A stretch of 64,000 bases of DNA from Amphibalanus amphitrite (lineage: Eukaryota; Arthropoda; Thecostraca; Balanomorpha; Balanidae). How positions within the stretch are numbered: the stretch's first letter is position 1; every line of letters starts with the position of its first letter. The stretch covers positions 62,001 to 126,000 of the forward strand of contig NW_024881597.1 of NCBI RefSeq assembly GCF_019059575.1, given 5' to 3'. The notes under the pieces are model-generated. The model made no database searches, was not told where the DNA came from, and saw only the letters and a program-made list of their open reading frames with translations. Made by a program: the position numbers and the translations under genes. Below, in pieces: positions 19,502 to 30,719 of the stretch.

Positions 19502-20679
19502 CGGTCGTCAAGTTAGATGTAAGTGAATCCTAATCTATAATCTAAGATTCGGAATCAGGGGAGCCCCTACGATTTGGACCAAACTTGGTCTGTGGATAGT
19601 ACGTAACGTCCTGATTACGATGCACCCAAAATATAAGCTCGGCCCGCCATATTTACGAAGTTACTGATGTTTAAATTTCAAGGTCATTCGGGCGAGCCCT
19701 TACGATTTCCGTCAAAATTGGTGTACGGATACTCTTGATGCTCCTCATCACGAATATCACAAAACTTAAGCTCGGCCCGCCATATTTACGAAGTTACGGA
19801 GGTTTGAATTTCAAGGTCATTTGGGCGAGCCCCTGTGATTTCCGTCAAAATTGGTATACGGACATATTACATCCTCCTCATTACAAATATCATAAAAGTT
19901 AAGCTCGGCCCGCCATATTTTTCAAGTTACGGAGTCACAAAGTTACGGAATTTCAAGTCACTGGGAGAGCCCCACCGATTTTCGTCAAAATTTGTATGCG
20001 GACAGATTACATACTCCTCATTACGAATATCATAAAAACTAAGCTCGGCCCGCACTAGTTCAAAAGTTACAGATGTTTGAATTTCAGTGAGTTTCAAACC
20101 TCAGTAACTTTTGAAATAGTGCGGGCCGAGCTTAGCTTTTACGATATTCGTAATGAGGAGCGTTGAATGTGTCCGCATACAAATTTTGACGAAAATCGGA
20201 TGGGCTCTCTAAATGACCTTGAAATTCCTTAACTTTGTGATTCCGTAACTTGAAAAATATGGCGGGCCGAGCTTAACTTTTATGATATTTGTAATGAGGA
20301 GAATGTAATATGTCTGTGTACCAATTTTGACGGAAATCGCAGGGGCTCGCCCAAATGACCTTGAAATTCAAACCTCCGTAACTTCGTAAATATGGCGGGC
20401 CGAGCTTAAATTTTGTGATATTCGTAATTCAGAGCATCTAGAGTGTCCGTACACCAATTTTGACGGAAATCATAGGGGCTCTCCCGAATGACCTTGAAAT
20501 TGAAACATCCGTAACTTCGTAAATATGGCGGGCCGAGCTTAGATTTTGGGTGCATCGTAATCAGGATGTTACGTACTATCCACTGACCAAGTTTGGTCCA
20601 AATCGTATGGGCTCGCCTGATTCCGAATCTTAGGTTATATGTAGATTAGGATTCACTTACATCTAACTTGACGACCGTC
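19502..20679. repeat. 1.2 kb foldback with internal tandem repeats
   Basis: The left half (19502 to about 20080) is mirrored as reverse complement by the right half (about 20090-20679), from GTCAAGTTAGATGTAAGTG at the outer edge to GCCCGCACTAGTTCAAAAG near the axis. Each arm carries about four copies of a 130 bp unit containing AAGCTCGGCCCGCCATATTT and TTTCCGTCAAAATTGGT. No ORF of note. A transcript across it would fold into a very long hairpin. Confidence 0.93.
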
Positions 20680-21432
20680 AACCAATCGTTGTTGAATATT
20701 AAGCTCAGAAATAGCTCATCATGGGGATGAAACTCAGCGCTCGCTCAAACCTTTTGGGCGTCGGAGCAGGGGCGATGGACAGACCAGCGCTTTTATGCAC
20801 GTCATGCCTCGATTTAAGTGGATGGAGTTCGGCTACTAATCGATGCAGATTGGAGAGAAGCTCGAACTGCTCCATTTCGGATTCTGGAACGGCCCAACCG
20901 ACGGATTATCTTGCAGCCGCAGAGCAGCGCTGAAGGGCTCTTGACAAGTAGCGAACACCCCGCACATCACATATCTGCCGTGCTCTCTGTCAGCCGTCAC
21001 ATTTTGCAAGTAACCGTGCCGTGTCATATTTTCATGATTCTGCCATGGTCGAGATAGGACTGAATCCGCTCGTCAGCCGGTGGCCACCACTATCTACTCT
21101 CCCCAATCCCCCCCACTTGCTGTATTTTTTTCGGGGCGGCGTTTATCTTTTACCTTGCACATTGCGCAGGTCAGTGATGGTTGGCATGTTTTGTCCTTAG
21201 TAACTTTCTGAAGGAAAGAACACCTGGACGTGGATTTGTAATCAACATTTCTACATATTTATTGCGCATTTTTCTGTAAATTTCAAAATCATCCTTAATG
21301 CAATAGCGTTTCACTTAATCATGAATGTGAAGTGGGGTGTCTTTCAACCCATTAGGTTTGTTTGCTCTGTAGCATTTGGCAATTATAGGTAAAAGCAGCC
21401 ACTAGGAAGAAATAAGTACCTAAGCATTTTCC
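20680..21432. other. No gene assigned
   Basis: Only short ORFs of up to 79 codons on either strand, without recognisable motifs. Ends at the retrotransposon target site. Confidence 0.4.
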
Positions 21433-21437
21433 CCAAC

Positions 21438-21687
21438 TGTAGTGTAGTACCCCTCCCCGGGCCCGCCGCGGGCTGGCAGTGGCGGCCGGAGCCGGTCCGA
21501 CCTTTAGCCGGCCGGGTCAGGTAACCGGGACGGCCGCGCCGCGGCGCCGCGCCCGGGCCGGCCGGGAGACGGAGTCGGGTGCCCGCCGGCGAGCCGTCGG
21601 CAAGGGCGCGGGGCACATTAGTCGAGTTGATTGTTCACTGTTCAGTCTTGAGTGCGAGTGATGTATGTGTGAGTGCAATACACTACA
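21438..21687 (+). repeat. 5' LTR
   Basis: TGTAGTGTAGTACC...CAATACACTACA, 250 bp, very GC-rich in the first half. The sequence just after it (AGTGGCGACAAGAGGC) is where the primer binding site should be; I do not name the tRNA. Confidence 0.95.
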
Positions 21688-21728
21688 AGTGGCGACAAGA
21701 GGCTGAGTAAGCGGACTGCATTCAAGAC

Positions 21729-24347
21729 ATGTTCCAGTCACCGGCGCCACCGGAGTTCCTGTCGCGGCCGGGACAGCGTCCTGGGAGCTGGCGACAATGG
21801 TACGAGGACTTCCTGGTCTTCGCTGAGGCCAGCGGGTGGTTGGACTGGACGGACGGTCGTCGGACAGCGTTCCTGTTGACAGCAGTCGGAGCGGAGGCAC
21901 GTCGACTCTACCGAGCTGCTGCTTCAGCTACCAAGGAGGAGAACATCGAACCTGGAGTAAGTGACACTGACGCCGGCGGCGCTGGTGCTGTAATTGTGTC
22001 TCAGTTCGATGCTGCTGTAGCTGTTTTCAATAAACTGTTTGAGAGCGATTCTGATGTTCGTTCTGCTCGCTTGAAATTCCGGAAATGCACCCAAGGCCCT
22101 GATGAGTCATGTGTGATTTTCCTGGCCAACCTCCGCGAGGCAGTGGCCTGTTGCAGTTATGGTGCCCTGACTGACGACATACTGCGTGATCAGTTTATCG
22201 AGGGTTGTCGCTCTGACCAGCTTCGTGACAAGCTGATAATGATTGATGACCTATCTCTCTCCAAGCTAGAGGCTGTGGCCGAGGCCCATGACCGGGGCTT
22301 GCAGCGAAAAGCTCTACTGCACGACTCATCTGCCGGTGCGACTTCACCTTCAGCTCCTGCGGTGGAGGTGGCGTATACTGGGCAGCGGCGCAGCACGAGC
22401 CGCAGTGACTCAGCGCGTAAGCAGACGCAGCGTCAGCCTCCTGTGAAGAAGTCAGGTACGTGTCGTGCCTGTGGTCGACCGGGTCACTGGGCAAATGACA
22501 AGGAGTGCAGAGCGAGGAACCTGAAATGTTTCAAGTGTAACACTGTCGGACACTTAAGCAAGTGTTGTCCTCGTTCTAACAAGACCGGTGCTGTTGACAA
22601 TGTGCAGATTTTGTCCGTGTCTGCTAAGGATGACGTATGTCCGGTCGTTCAGACAGTGTCGTGCCCGTACTATGATGCCTCCATTGAGATGAAGCGTGTC
22701 AGGATGCTGGTTGACACCGGCTCGGCGGTCAGCATCGTCCCAGCGAGGACGTACTGGCAGCTCTTCAGTCACGTCCCTCTCCGTCCTGCGGGTAAGCTCG
22801 CCCAGTGGAACGGCAGCGGCATTAAGGTGCTGGGTAAGATGTCAGCTGACGTCACAGGACCGGACCAGCTCTCCGTTCCAGCGGAACTGTACGTGGCGGT
22901 GGGTGATGTACCGATCATGGGCCGTGATCTCCAGCATCAGCTCGGAGTCACGGTGAGCCGTGGCAGTGTCGTCTGCCAGGTGAAGCAGGATCAGGTGCTG
23001 CCAGCCATCAAGGGATTCGTCCACAAGGTGCGTCTGATTCCCGGAGCTGTGCCCAGCACGCCACACCTGAGGACTCTACCGTACGCTGTGAGGCAGGAGG
23101 TCAGTGACCATCTGGAGTCCCTGGAAGCCCAACGAGTCATCGAGAAGGTACCCTGTGGCTCTCCGCCCTGGTTGTCTCCGATTGTCGTGGTCCGGAAGCG
23201 AGGAGGTGAGGGCCTGAGGATCTGTCTCGATCTGACGGCGGTGAACAAAGCCATTGTCGCAAACGGCTACCCCATCCCTCCGATGCAGGAGATGCTGGAC
23301 AAGCTCCGAGGTGCCAAGGTGATGTCCAAGCTCGACATGAAGTCAGCCTATCATCAACTGGAGCTGCACGAGGAGTCCAGGAACCTCACTGCTTTCGTGC
23401 ATGAGGGTCAGACCTGGAGGTACAAGCGGTGCTGCTTTGGGCTCAAAAGTCTTCCGCAGAGTTTCCAGAAGCTCATGGAGACTGTTCTGCAAGGCATCCC
23501 TGGTGTTCAAGTCTACCTGGATGACGTACTGGTCACAGCGCCCACCCGTGCAGAGCACGACGCGAGGCTCAGCACCGTCATGAAGCGGCTGAAGGACTAC
23601 GACATCACGCTGAACAGGGACAAGTGTCTGCTGGGTGTTGTGTCGCTGGAGTTCCTGGGGTTCGTCGTGTCGGAGCGTGGGATCGGAATCTCACCAGATC
23701 GGGTCCAAGGTCTTCGAGACATGGGACAACCCCAGAACACCAAGGAGCTCCAGGCTGCACTGGGGTCCCTCGCGTTCTACAGCAAGTTCGTGCCCAACTT
23801 CAGCTCTCGGGTAGAACCTCTGCGGCAGCCGCTGAGGAAAGACGCCCCAGCCTTCCGGTGGACGGAGGAGATGACAGCTGCGCTGGAGGATGTGAAGTCG
23901 GCGATCCTGAACTCGTCTGCGCTGGCACCGTTCGACCCCAGTCTGCAGACGTTTGTCACGACCGACGCCAGCGACGTTGGTCTCGGAGCCGTTCTCTCAC
24001 AGATCCACCCAGACGGAGAGAGAGTGGTGGCATTCGCCTCCAGCACGCTCAGCGCAGCACAGCGCAAGTACAGCGTAACTGACAGAGAGGGCCTGGCATG
24101 CGTCTGGGCGTGTCAGAAGTGGCACAAGTACCTGTGGGGCAAGGAGTTCGTTTTGCGGACGGACCACGCTGCCCTTCGCTCTCTGCTGTCTGCCAAGGGC
24201 ATCGGTCGGGCCAGTATGCGAATGTCTCGCTGGGCCGTCAAGCTGATGAACTATGCGTTTCAGGTTCAGCACATCGAGGGGAAGTTGAACCAGGCTGATG
24301 GCATCTCACGCGACCAGAGAAGGCTGGCCGAAAGAGCTGGTGAGTGA
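21729..24347 (+). CDS. Gag-Pol polyprotein: gag, protease, RT, RNase H
   Basis: 872 codons in one frame. Order: gag-like region (about 1-230), two CCHC zinc knuckles (CRACGRPGHW... about 244 and CFKCNTVGHLSKC about 266), retroviral-type protease with LVDTGSAVS (about 326), reverse transcriptase with YPIPPMQEML, LDMKSAYHQ and the YLDD catalytic motif (about 595), and RNase H with TTDASDVGLG (about 743) and LRTDHAAL. The frame stops soon after the RNase H tether, where a normal Gypsy pol would enter the integrase zinc finger. A single fused gag-pol frame is usual in several Gypsy lineages. Confidence 0.95.
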   Translation: MFQSPAPPEFLSRPGQRPGSWRQWYEDFLVFAEASGWLDWTDGRRTAFLLTAVGAEARRLYRAAASATKEENIEPGVSDTDAGGAGAVIVSQFDAAVAVFNKLFESDSDVRSARLKFRKCTQGPDESCVIFLANLREAVACCSYGALTDDILRDQFIEGCRSDQLRDKLIMIDDLSLSKLEAVAEAHDRGLQRKALLHDSSAGATSPSAPAVEVAYTGQRRSTSRSDSARKQTQRQPPVKKSGTCRACGRPGHWANDKECRARNLKCFKCNTVGHLSKCCPRSNKTGAVDNVQILSVSAKDDVCPVVQTVSCPYYDASIEMKRVRMLVDTGSAVSIVPARTYWQLFSHVPLRPAGKLAQWNGSGIKVLGKMSADVTGPDQLSVPAELYVAVGDVPIMGRDLQHQLGVTVSRGSVVCQVKQDQVLPAIKGFVHKVRLIPGAVPSTPHLRTLPYAVRQEVSDHLESLEAQRVIEKVPCGSPPWLSPIVVVRKRGGEGLRICLDLTAVNKAIVANGYPIPPMQEMLDKLRGAKVMSKLDMKSAYHQLELHEESRNLTAFVHEGQTWRYKRCCFGLKSLPQSFQKLMETVLQGIPGVQVYLDDVLVTAPTRAEHDARLSTVMKRLKDYDITLNRDKCLLGVVSLEFLGFVVSERGIGISPDRVQGLRDMGQPQNTKELQAALGSLAFYSKFVPNFSSRVEPLRQPLRKDAPAFRWTEEMTAALEDVKSAILNSSALAPFDPSLQTFVTTDASDVGLGAVLSQIHPDGERVVAFASSTLSAAQRKYSVTDREGLACVWACQKWHKYLWGKEFVLRTDHAALRSLLSAKGIGRASMRMSRWAVKLMNYAFQVQHIEGKLNQADGISRDQRRLAERAGE

Positions 24348-25251
24348 TAATGGAACCCATTTCACGTCAGCACGGTTTGCATCGTTCTTGCAGGCTAACG
24401 GGATCAAACACATCAAGGTGTCCCCGTATCATCCAGCAGGTTCCGGAGCTGTGGAACGCTTCAACCGCAGTCTGAAGTCTGCCATCCAGATAGGTGAGCA
24501 GCAGAAGGCAGACAGGCGGCGGCACGTTCAGCAGTTCCTGATGGTGTACCGGGCGACGCCGCACGCCACGACGGGACGCAGCCCGTCAGAACTGCTGCAC
24601 GGACGCCAGCTGCGGACGTCACTGGAGAGCGCCGTGGTGCAGAGCAGTGACTGCAGAGGTGACGGCGCCATCCAACAGCACGTCCGGAAGAAGCAGCGAA
24701 AGATGAAGCGGTATCATGACCGAACGGCAAGGAAGCCCGACATAAAGGTAGGCGATCTCGTTCGCTATCGCCTGATGCCAAGGCCGCGCAAGAGAAAACC
24801 TCGGTTTTCCAAGCCATGTGTCGTCACCGCACAGCGTGGTCCCGTGTCGTTCGAGCTGGAGGGTGGCATCAGAGTCCATGCCGAGCGACTCTCCCCGTGT
24901 CATACATCTGTCCGCCGGCCTGACGTTCCCGGAGGAGGCGGGCGAGAACAGGCTGACGAGCCTGATCTGCTTCCTGACGACGCCGGCGGCGGCGCCGAGA
25001 CTGTCGGCGTGGAGACAGCCGAGAGAAGAGAGGCTGTCGGGCCTGACCAGCTTCCTGACGGCGCCGGAGGCGGCGCTGGGACCGTCGCAGTGGAGACAGG
25101 CGACGGCGGAGCGGCCGAAGTCGACGTAGGTGGAGACGTCTGGAACGACTCTGCCGGAAATGCCTCTAACGTCGACGTCGAGGACGCCGGAAACATGGAG
25201 GGCCCGTACCGCACGCGAGCGGGACGGGCAACGAGGCGCTGGTGGAGATGA
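24325..25251 (+). pseudogene. Integrase, N-terminal part deleted
   Basis: In a different frame from gag-pol (open from 24298, but homology begins at GWPKELVSDNG). The second catalytic Asp (SDNG) and the Glu (AVERFN) of the DDE triad are present, then a chromatin/DNA-binding C-terminus with VGDLVRYRL and GPVSFEL. The HHCC zinc finger and the first catalytic Asp, roughly 200 residues, are absent between 24300 and 24330. The tail is Gly/Ala/Asp-rich. It is a deletion derivative, not an independent gene. Confidence 0.9.
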
Positions 25252-25271
25252 GCGCTTCGGGGGGAAGGGAA

Positions 25272-25524
25272 TGTAGTGTAGTACCCCTCCCCGGGCCCGC
25301 CGCGGGCTGGCAGTGGCGGCCGGAGCCGGTCCGACCTTTAGCCGGCCGGGTCAGGTAACCGGGACGGCCGCGCCGCGGCGCCGCGCCCGGGCCGGCCGGG
25401 AGACGGAGTCGGGTGCCCGCCGACGAGCCGTCGGCAAGGGCGCGGGGCACATTAGTCGAGTTGATTGTTCTGAGTTGTTCAGTCTTGAGTGCGAGTGATG
25501 TATGTGTGAGTGCAATACACTACA
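25272..25524 (+). repeat. 3' LTR
   Basis: 253 bp, near-identical to the 5' LTR. Differences seen are a 3 bp length change with substitutions near GATTGTTC and one G/A change in CGCCGRCGAGCC. Confidence 0.95.
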
Positions 25525-25529
25525 CCAAC

Positions 25530-26139
25530 CATGGTAACTTCCCTCGAACGCGTGCGGGACCGCTGTCACCGCTCCTTTCTGTGTTGCTGTCGAGTCCCTC
25601 TGGTCATTCAGCAGGTCACCATCAGCTAAGTCCTGATGCCGACCACGATAACCTACAGCTCGTACCCGAAAATCTGTCGGTGCTGCGGTGCCGGCATCGA
25701 CTACGCCCTCTTCACACTCAGAAACAGAAAAGCCCATTAGGTTGTCTCTGAGGCACCTGGCACGACTTTGCAAAGAGCCACCCTTTGGCCTTTTTTAAAC
25801 AATTTTGTTTTTTATTTGGGCTTCAGTGAAACCCGCATTTTTATCTCTTTGGAGATAATGCGTTGGAGACCATACGCTGGTGTACGGCGCTCCAGTGGTT
25901 GGTTGCCAACATCACAATAAGCGATCTGCATTGATGAATACGTCTAATGGCTGTTGAAAATCATTGCCTAAGTGTGTGCACGAACCCTCTTCTCATTTCT
26001 GTTGAGTCATGTTACAGGAGTGTCTCTGTCATTCAAAGTTATTACACCAAAAGCACAGAGGCTAACCATCCACTCTTTTGCTGGAGGGCCGTACATTGGT
26101 CTCTTTGGAGACCATACGTTGGTGTACATGGGAAAAGTC
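25530..26139. other. No gene assigned; short direct repeats
   Basis: CTCTTTGGAGA and ACCATACGYTGGTGTAC recur at about 25850-25890 and 26100-26130, with a related GGCSCTCCAG motif. These may be parts of one SINE-like repeat with the tRNA-like segment at 26140. Confidence 0.4.
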
Positions 26140-26216
26140 GCGGCGCGCCCGGAATCGAACCGGCAATCTGTCGATTAATTAACCACAACTCTATCCATTG
26201 AGCTACCGAGGCGCCT
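26140..26216 (-). repeat. tRNA-like SINE head
   Basis: On the minus strand an A box (TAGCTCAATGG) and a B box (GGTTCGATTCC) have the spacing of a Pol III promoter. The acceptor and anticodon stems do not pair properly and no clean anticodon loop forms, so it is not called as a functional tRNA gene. Confidence 0.6.
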
Positions 26217-26978
26217 TGTCGTATATAGCGGCCACAAACGGCATTCTGTACCAGCGGCGGCGGCGGCTGACAGGCTGTCGTAACGACTTCGGTCGTGTTT
26301 TTTTTTTTTAGAGATTGGCAGCGTTTGTGGTGACGTTGGCCAAGTGTGGGTGATGTGCAGCGATAGAGTGGATGTTTGTTCACCTTTGATGGCATTTTGC
26401 CGTTCAAATGCGTTCAAATGCGCAGTTGTTGGGAAATCTCCTGGACGGGGGATCGCTAGCAAGAATTTCTTTTGATGTGTAGCGCGCGGATCGAATCCGC
26501 GGACCGTCAAGACATTCGTTCATGGAGACACCTGGGGGGTCTTCTGGACAACGGCACGGTCTTAAAAACTTCCAATGTTATCTCAAAGAAGGTCGCTGTA
26601 TCGATGTTGAGATTGATTGAGATAGTCGGCATACTAAACCTTGGCTTTCTGGAAATTTCGGCATCTAGATAATGTCTCCGTGTCAAGAGCATTTACCGGA
26701 AATTGAGACTGGCCGGATACCTCGGAGTAAGCCAATCATCGAATGTTCTAAAAACTGTTTCTGAGTGCAATTTGCTCAAGCCAAGAGGGCGCTCTCCGGT
26801 GGATCCACAGAACATTGTCATCAGATTAGGTGGGGGCCTGGGGTGGTGCTGGGGGAAGATTCGTGTTGCACGACGGCAAGAACGAGATCATTGTAAGTGG
26901 CTACCTGTCATGATGAACCTTGGTCTGGGCCTGGGGCAATGATCACCACAGCAACGAAAACGATGTGAGAGAACTCAC
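26217..26978. other. No gene assigned
   Basis: Non-repetitive sequence with only short frames. Confidence 0.4.
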
Positions 26979-27168
26979 CGTGTGTGCGGTCAGGGTCTGG
27001 CGCTGCCTCTCCATTCCCACAGTTAACTGCTGCTGCCATCTGTCGGATACGTCGGTAAGCATAATCTGCCGACGCACCATCAACTTTCTGTAAATGAGCC
27101 TCTCAAGTCTCAGCTGTTGCCCCGGGCCGAGCTCCGCTGCGCTTAGAGGGGTGGGCACTTCGATCACC
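26979..27168 (-). CDS. Possible coding exon of unknown gene
   Basis: About 63 open codons on the minus strand end at a good donor (ACG then GTGAGTT). The product is rich in Arg, Gln and Leu (LERLIYRKLMVRRQIMLTD), suggesting an amphipathic helix. The acceptor and neighbouring exons could not be fixed. It may be a real exon or a chance frame. Confidence 0.3.
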
Positions 27169-27485
27169 TCCCATAGACAAACGAAGTGTCACAACTCACA
27201 AGTCAACCGACTTTCGTTTGTGTAATGTCAAATGTCCAACATTTCTCTTTCTAACGGTGCGCTGTTTATGCATTAAAATATGTATTATGTGCCTCTCGTG
27301 GGGGCTAACTTTATGTCATTCTTTATTGATCACCCTGTACCACGCTTGCCACTTGACCTCTGAGGGACTGCTAAGAATGAAATTTGAATTCTGAGTGTCT
27401 TCTGTAATCGCAGGCTGTTTGAAATAGACAAACGCTGTTTGCTGGAATTGTGTTTTTCCATTGCTAATGCTAACCGCCATCGCAT

Positions 27486-27530
27486 TTCCCCTTTCTGTTC
27501 TCTAGCTTATTTTAGAGAGCAGAAAGGGGT
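27486..27530. repeat. Short perfect hairpin
   Basis: CCCCTTTCTG.TCTCTA and TAGAGAGCAGAAAGGGG pair over about 17 bp with a short loop, directly left of a TTAA-type element. Possibly the footprint of a small foldback. Confidence 0.7.
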
Positions 27531-27532
27531 TA

Positions 27533-28562
27533 GCTAACTCTTCGCCGGCCGAGGGGGGAGCGGGTGCCGCCCCCCCCATAAGTTTTTTTTTGCGATAGCT
27601 CCGAACACGCTGGCGATAGAGAGCTGAAACGTGGCATACCTGACCTTTGATTCAAGCCGGATCTTTTGACACCAACCGCATTTTCGGGTCAGGTCAGGTC
27701 ACTGACCGATGACGTCATAAATGAACCTCTGCACGGTCTTCAGATGTCGCAACTTCGCAACGCCCTCACTGCCAGAGGAGCTTTCACAGGGAAATGAAAC
27801 TTGCAGGATCTAGTATCCATTACGAGTCTCACAACTTGTATATCTCGGATTTTTCCTCAAGGTCATATGAGGTCAGGTCATTTTCGTGACCTCACCATTT
27901 TAAGTCAATTGGGAAAAATGAAACTGCTATTCTGGCGCCAGGAAAGATCTCCAACTATCTCAAGCACACAGAATCGTGATTTGATGCAATCCTTGCAAGG
28001 TTGAATGCGTCACTTTTGCAATGTTGATCTTGCGTGACGTCATTTATGACGTAATCAAGGTCATATTACCTTTTCGTCAATAACTCCCGATCAAATTGAG
28101 CTAGTGAGTCGGGAAAGCCACCAATGGACTCAGGATGACCTGCCGAACGAATGATATGCGACATGACCTCTTTTGACCAACTTCGTGACCTGGGGGCGCT
28201 GACCTGACCGTGACCTGAGGTCAACACCCTAAGTTGACCTGACCCAAACAACAAGTATATCATTCGACGCGCCTGAGCGAGGCGAACACGATGCTGCCAA
28301 CATCGGCGCTCTGCTGCCGTTTTTTGCGAAGTTATTCACCAAAAACTGAACCGTACCCTGGGGCACTTGACCTTACCTCAGAGGTCACCGGTTGACCTAG
28401 AACCTTAAAATCGGGTACCAATCTCTGCGTCTCGTAACGGCGCACACGCTCGTTTTTCCGCGACGCGCTAGCTTCACCAGGGGCGAAACGGCGAGGGGGG
28501 TTGTACCCCCCCCCCTTCGGCCGGCGCGTATGAAGAAAACCAATAGGTCCGGCGAGAGTTAA
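27533..28562 (-). mobile_element. TTAA family 4 element, full-length copy
   Basis: The right edge GGTCCGGCGAGAGTTAA is the complement of the left edge of 55443-56265. The left edge is CTAACTCTTCGCCGGCCGAGG. Hairpins of GGGGTTGTACCCCC type sit at the ends, with dense TGACCT motifs and several TGACGTCA-like sites inside (27705-27725, 28035-28055). Confidence 0.85.
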
Positions 28563-28994
28563 ATTATTTAAACTGATGTTTGAAGCTTGGACCTTAACCC
28601 TCGCCGGCACAGGCCATTTTGCGTACTCGACGGCACAAGGGGGGTTGGTACGACCCCCCCCCCCTCGCGTTTGGCCCCTGATCAAGCTAGAGCTTCGCGG
28701 AAAAAAACGAGCGTGTTGCCCGTCACGAGAGGAAGCCGAAGATACCCAATTTTAATGTCCTAGGTCATCGGGTGACCTTCCAAGTCAGGTCAATGACCCG
28801 AAAACCGGGAAAATCGGGACCTGATAGAAAGTCATAAAGTGTGGCTGCCATGTGGTTTTCTGGGGTGCTGATCACGAATATCGTGTTAGTTTTGATCAGA
28901 GATGATGTCTTTAAGCATTTAGACCAGGTCGGGTCAACTGGTAGGGGTTGTGAAGGGTATTCGTAATACGTGTCAACCGCCTCTGACAGCTTCG

Positions 28995-29873
28995 TTAACC
29001 CTATTAGTGGTAGGGGGGGTTGTTTTCATCCACCCCTCAGGTTTTTCGGGAATATCTCCGAAACCGCTGAAGCTACGATGCTGAAATTTTCTGACTTTTC
29101 CTAAAACTAAATTGGGCACATTCCCTGAAAATTTCAAGTTCATAACTTTACCAGGGGCGGCTCCAGAGCACTGGGAATTGGGGGGTCCTATTCGTGAAGC
29201 GAGTCATTTGGGCGAAGATCACGATGCTGCACCAGTTTTACGAACAGTGAATGAAAGGTATCATGTGATAACATATACAGTTATTGTGCATCCTCTTTTG
29301 ACACGTTTTTGCTATAATAGGCGGATCCAGGCGTCCAAAAAGGGGGGTTATGTTTTACCTCCCAACATAGGTGCCCTGACACCGCCTATGCATGACCAAT
29401 ACAATTGTAGTCGTTCTGTCATAAGAAAATTGTAACATAACAAGACCATTACCACCCTTTTTAGAAACAGTACCAACAAAAACCTTATTTACTATACTTT
29501 TTGTGTACCCCCAATCTCAATGATCTGTATCCGCTATGATTTTTGAAAATGCATATTTTTAGGATCCATGTGAATTCCTGGTGTATTCTCTATCGATCGG
29601 CAAAAGTTGCGTTAAGATTGGTTCAGAAACCTGGCCGTGATAAACAGTCTAAAATGTATCTGCAATTTGCCCGTTTTTACCCCCCTCTACCCCCCTATTG
29701 ACATTTTTTAATTTTTATTTTTTAGAAATGTAGATCACGTTGAGCGAAATCGAATGCCGTTTGAATTTTGAAAATCGGCCCGTTAGATCTCGAGATATCA
29801 AGGGGGGTCGTAAACAGCCCCCCCCCCCTGCCACTAATAGGGGTAGCCAGGAGCCTGCCACTAATAGGGTTAA
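28995..29873 (+). mobile_element. TTAA family 5 element (CCCTATTAGTGG ends)
   Basis: Inserted into a family 2 copy with TTAA on both sides. Ends are CCCTATTAGTGG and CCACTAATAGGG, followed by a G-run and preceded by a C-run. A second partial copy of the right end (CCACTAATAGGGG) lies just inside. Unlike its host element it has almost no AGGTCA motifs. Confidence 0.92.
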
Positions 29874-30040
29874 CATGTTACGAAGGCACCAAAACTACTT
29901 CGCAAATGTTCAAATGGTTGCTAAATTCGAATTCAGCTCCAAAAAAACTAGCCTAGAAACATGTAAAACTCGAAAGAGTGAACCGAGGTCACCCGAGGTC
30001 ACCAAAGGTCAATGACCTGACCTGACCTTCAGGTGACCTT

Positions 30041-30392
30041 TTTTTATAAATTTAGTCCGAACCTCTTGATGGGAAGGATTCACAAGGACAGAGCCACCGC
30101 TAAGCGAAGCTTGTTGCGATGACCCTGCCCTCTACCCTCCGATCGCGCAATTCCGATTCTATGGCAGAATTTAGAGTCCAAAGTTTAACGTGCGCACAAA
30201 GCCGCGCACGGCCGGTCCCCTCGCTGACTTCACCTGGCTACGGCCTGCCACCAACCGCAACCATACCTGTCAGGAGGCCCATAAATGTCGAGCGCCCGTC
30301 GCGCTTCGAACCCGGACTGTTGTAACCGGGAACGCGTGCTCTCACCACGCTGAGTCCAACGCTCTAACCAACTGAGCTACGGGACCGGCTAA
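30041..30392 (-). mobile_element. tRNA-derived SINE
   Basis: 352 bp flanked by ACCTT at 30036-30040 and 30393-30397. On the minus strand it starts with a tRNA-like head (A box TAGCTCAGTTGG, then a long variable region and B box GGTTCGAAGC) and ends in an A-rich tail (TATAAAAAAA). The intact family 2 copies lack it, so the insertion is certain. No SINE family name is assigned. Confidence 0.93.
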
Positions 30393-30719
30393 ACCTTGAC
30401 ACCCACCCTAATGTATGGGAGCAACATCAAATCACATGTTTGAACGTTTGAAACCACGAAAAGCTTGCAAACGCGCGGCTAATGCGAGCCGACATACGCC
30501 GAATCGCGATTCCGGCCAAGCATGGTCTCGGAAAAGAGGTCACAGGTCAAAGGTCATTTGGGTCAGGGTCATGAAATTTTAAGGGTAGGTGTATAATTAA
30601 TCAATGCGAAGGTACTGAAAGTTTCGTCGCGATCGGCCGCTTTTTACGCGAGTTATTCGCGAAAAATCTTAGGGAGGGGTTGCATCAACCCCCCCCCCCC
30701 CTGTGCCGGCGAGGGTTAA

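Larger units (their letters stand above)
21433..25529 (+). mobile_element. Ty3/Gypsy LTR retrotransposon, integrase-deleted
   Basis: Complete insertion bounded by LTRs at 21438-21687 and 25272-25524 and by a 5 bp duplication, CCAAC, at 21433-21437 and 25525-25529. The body has a gag-protease-RT-RNase H frame followed by a partial integrase in another frame. A purine tract (GGGGGGAAGGGAA, about 25258-25271) precedes the 3' LTR. The LTRs differ by only a few changes, so the insertion is young. No env-like frame. It can probably move only with integrase supplied in trans. Confidence 0.95.
28594..30719 (+). mobile_element. TTAA family 2 element with two nested insertions
   Basis: Ends identical in form to 12061-12964. 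The continuity of the family sequence across 28995-29873 and 30041-30392 shows that a family 5 element and a SINE inserted later. Removing both restores a copy of about 900 bp. Confidence 0.93.

Noticed and set aside
26140-26216. tRNA gene on the minus strand
   Set aside because: A and B boxes are good, but the acceptor and anticodon stems fail, so it was kept only as a SINE head.
30290-30392. tRNA gene on the minus strand
   Set aside because: It is the head of a SINE with target duplication and A-rich tail; the T arm is degraded.
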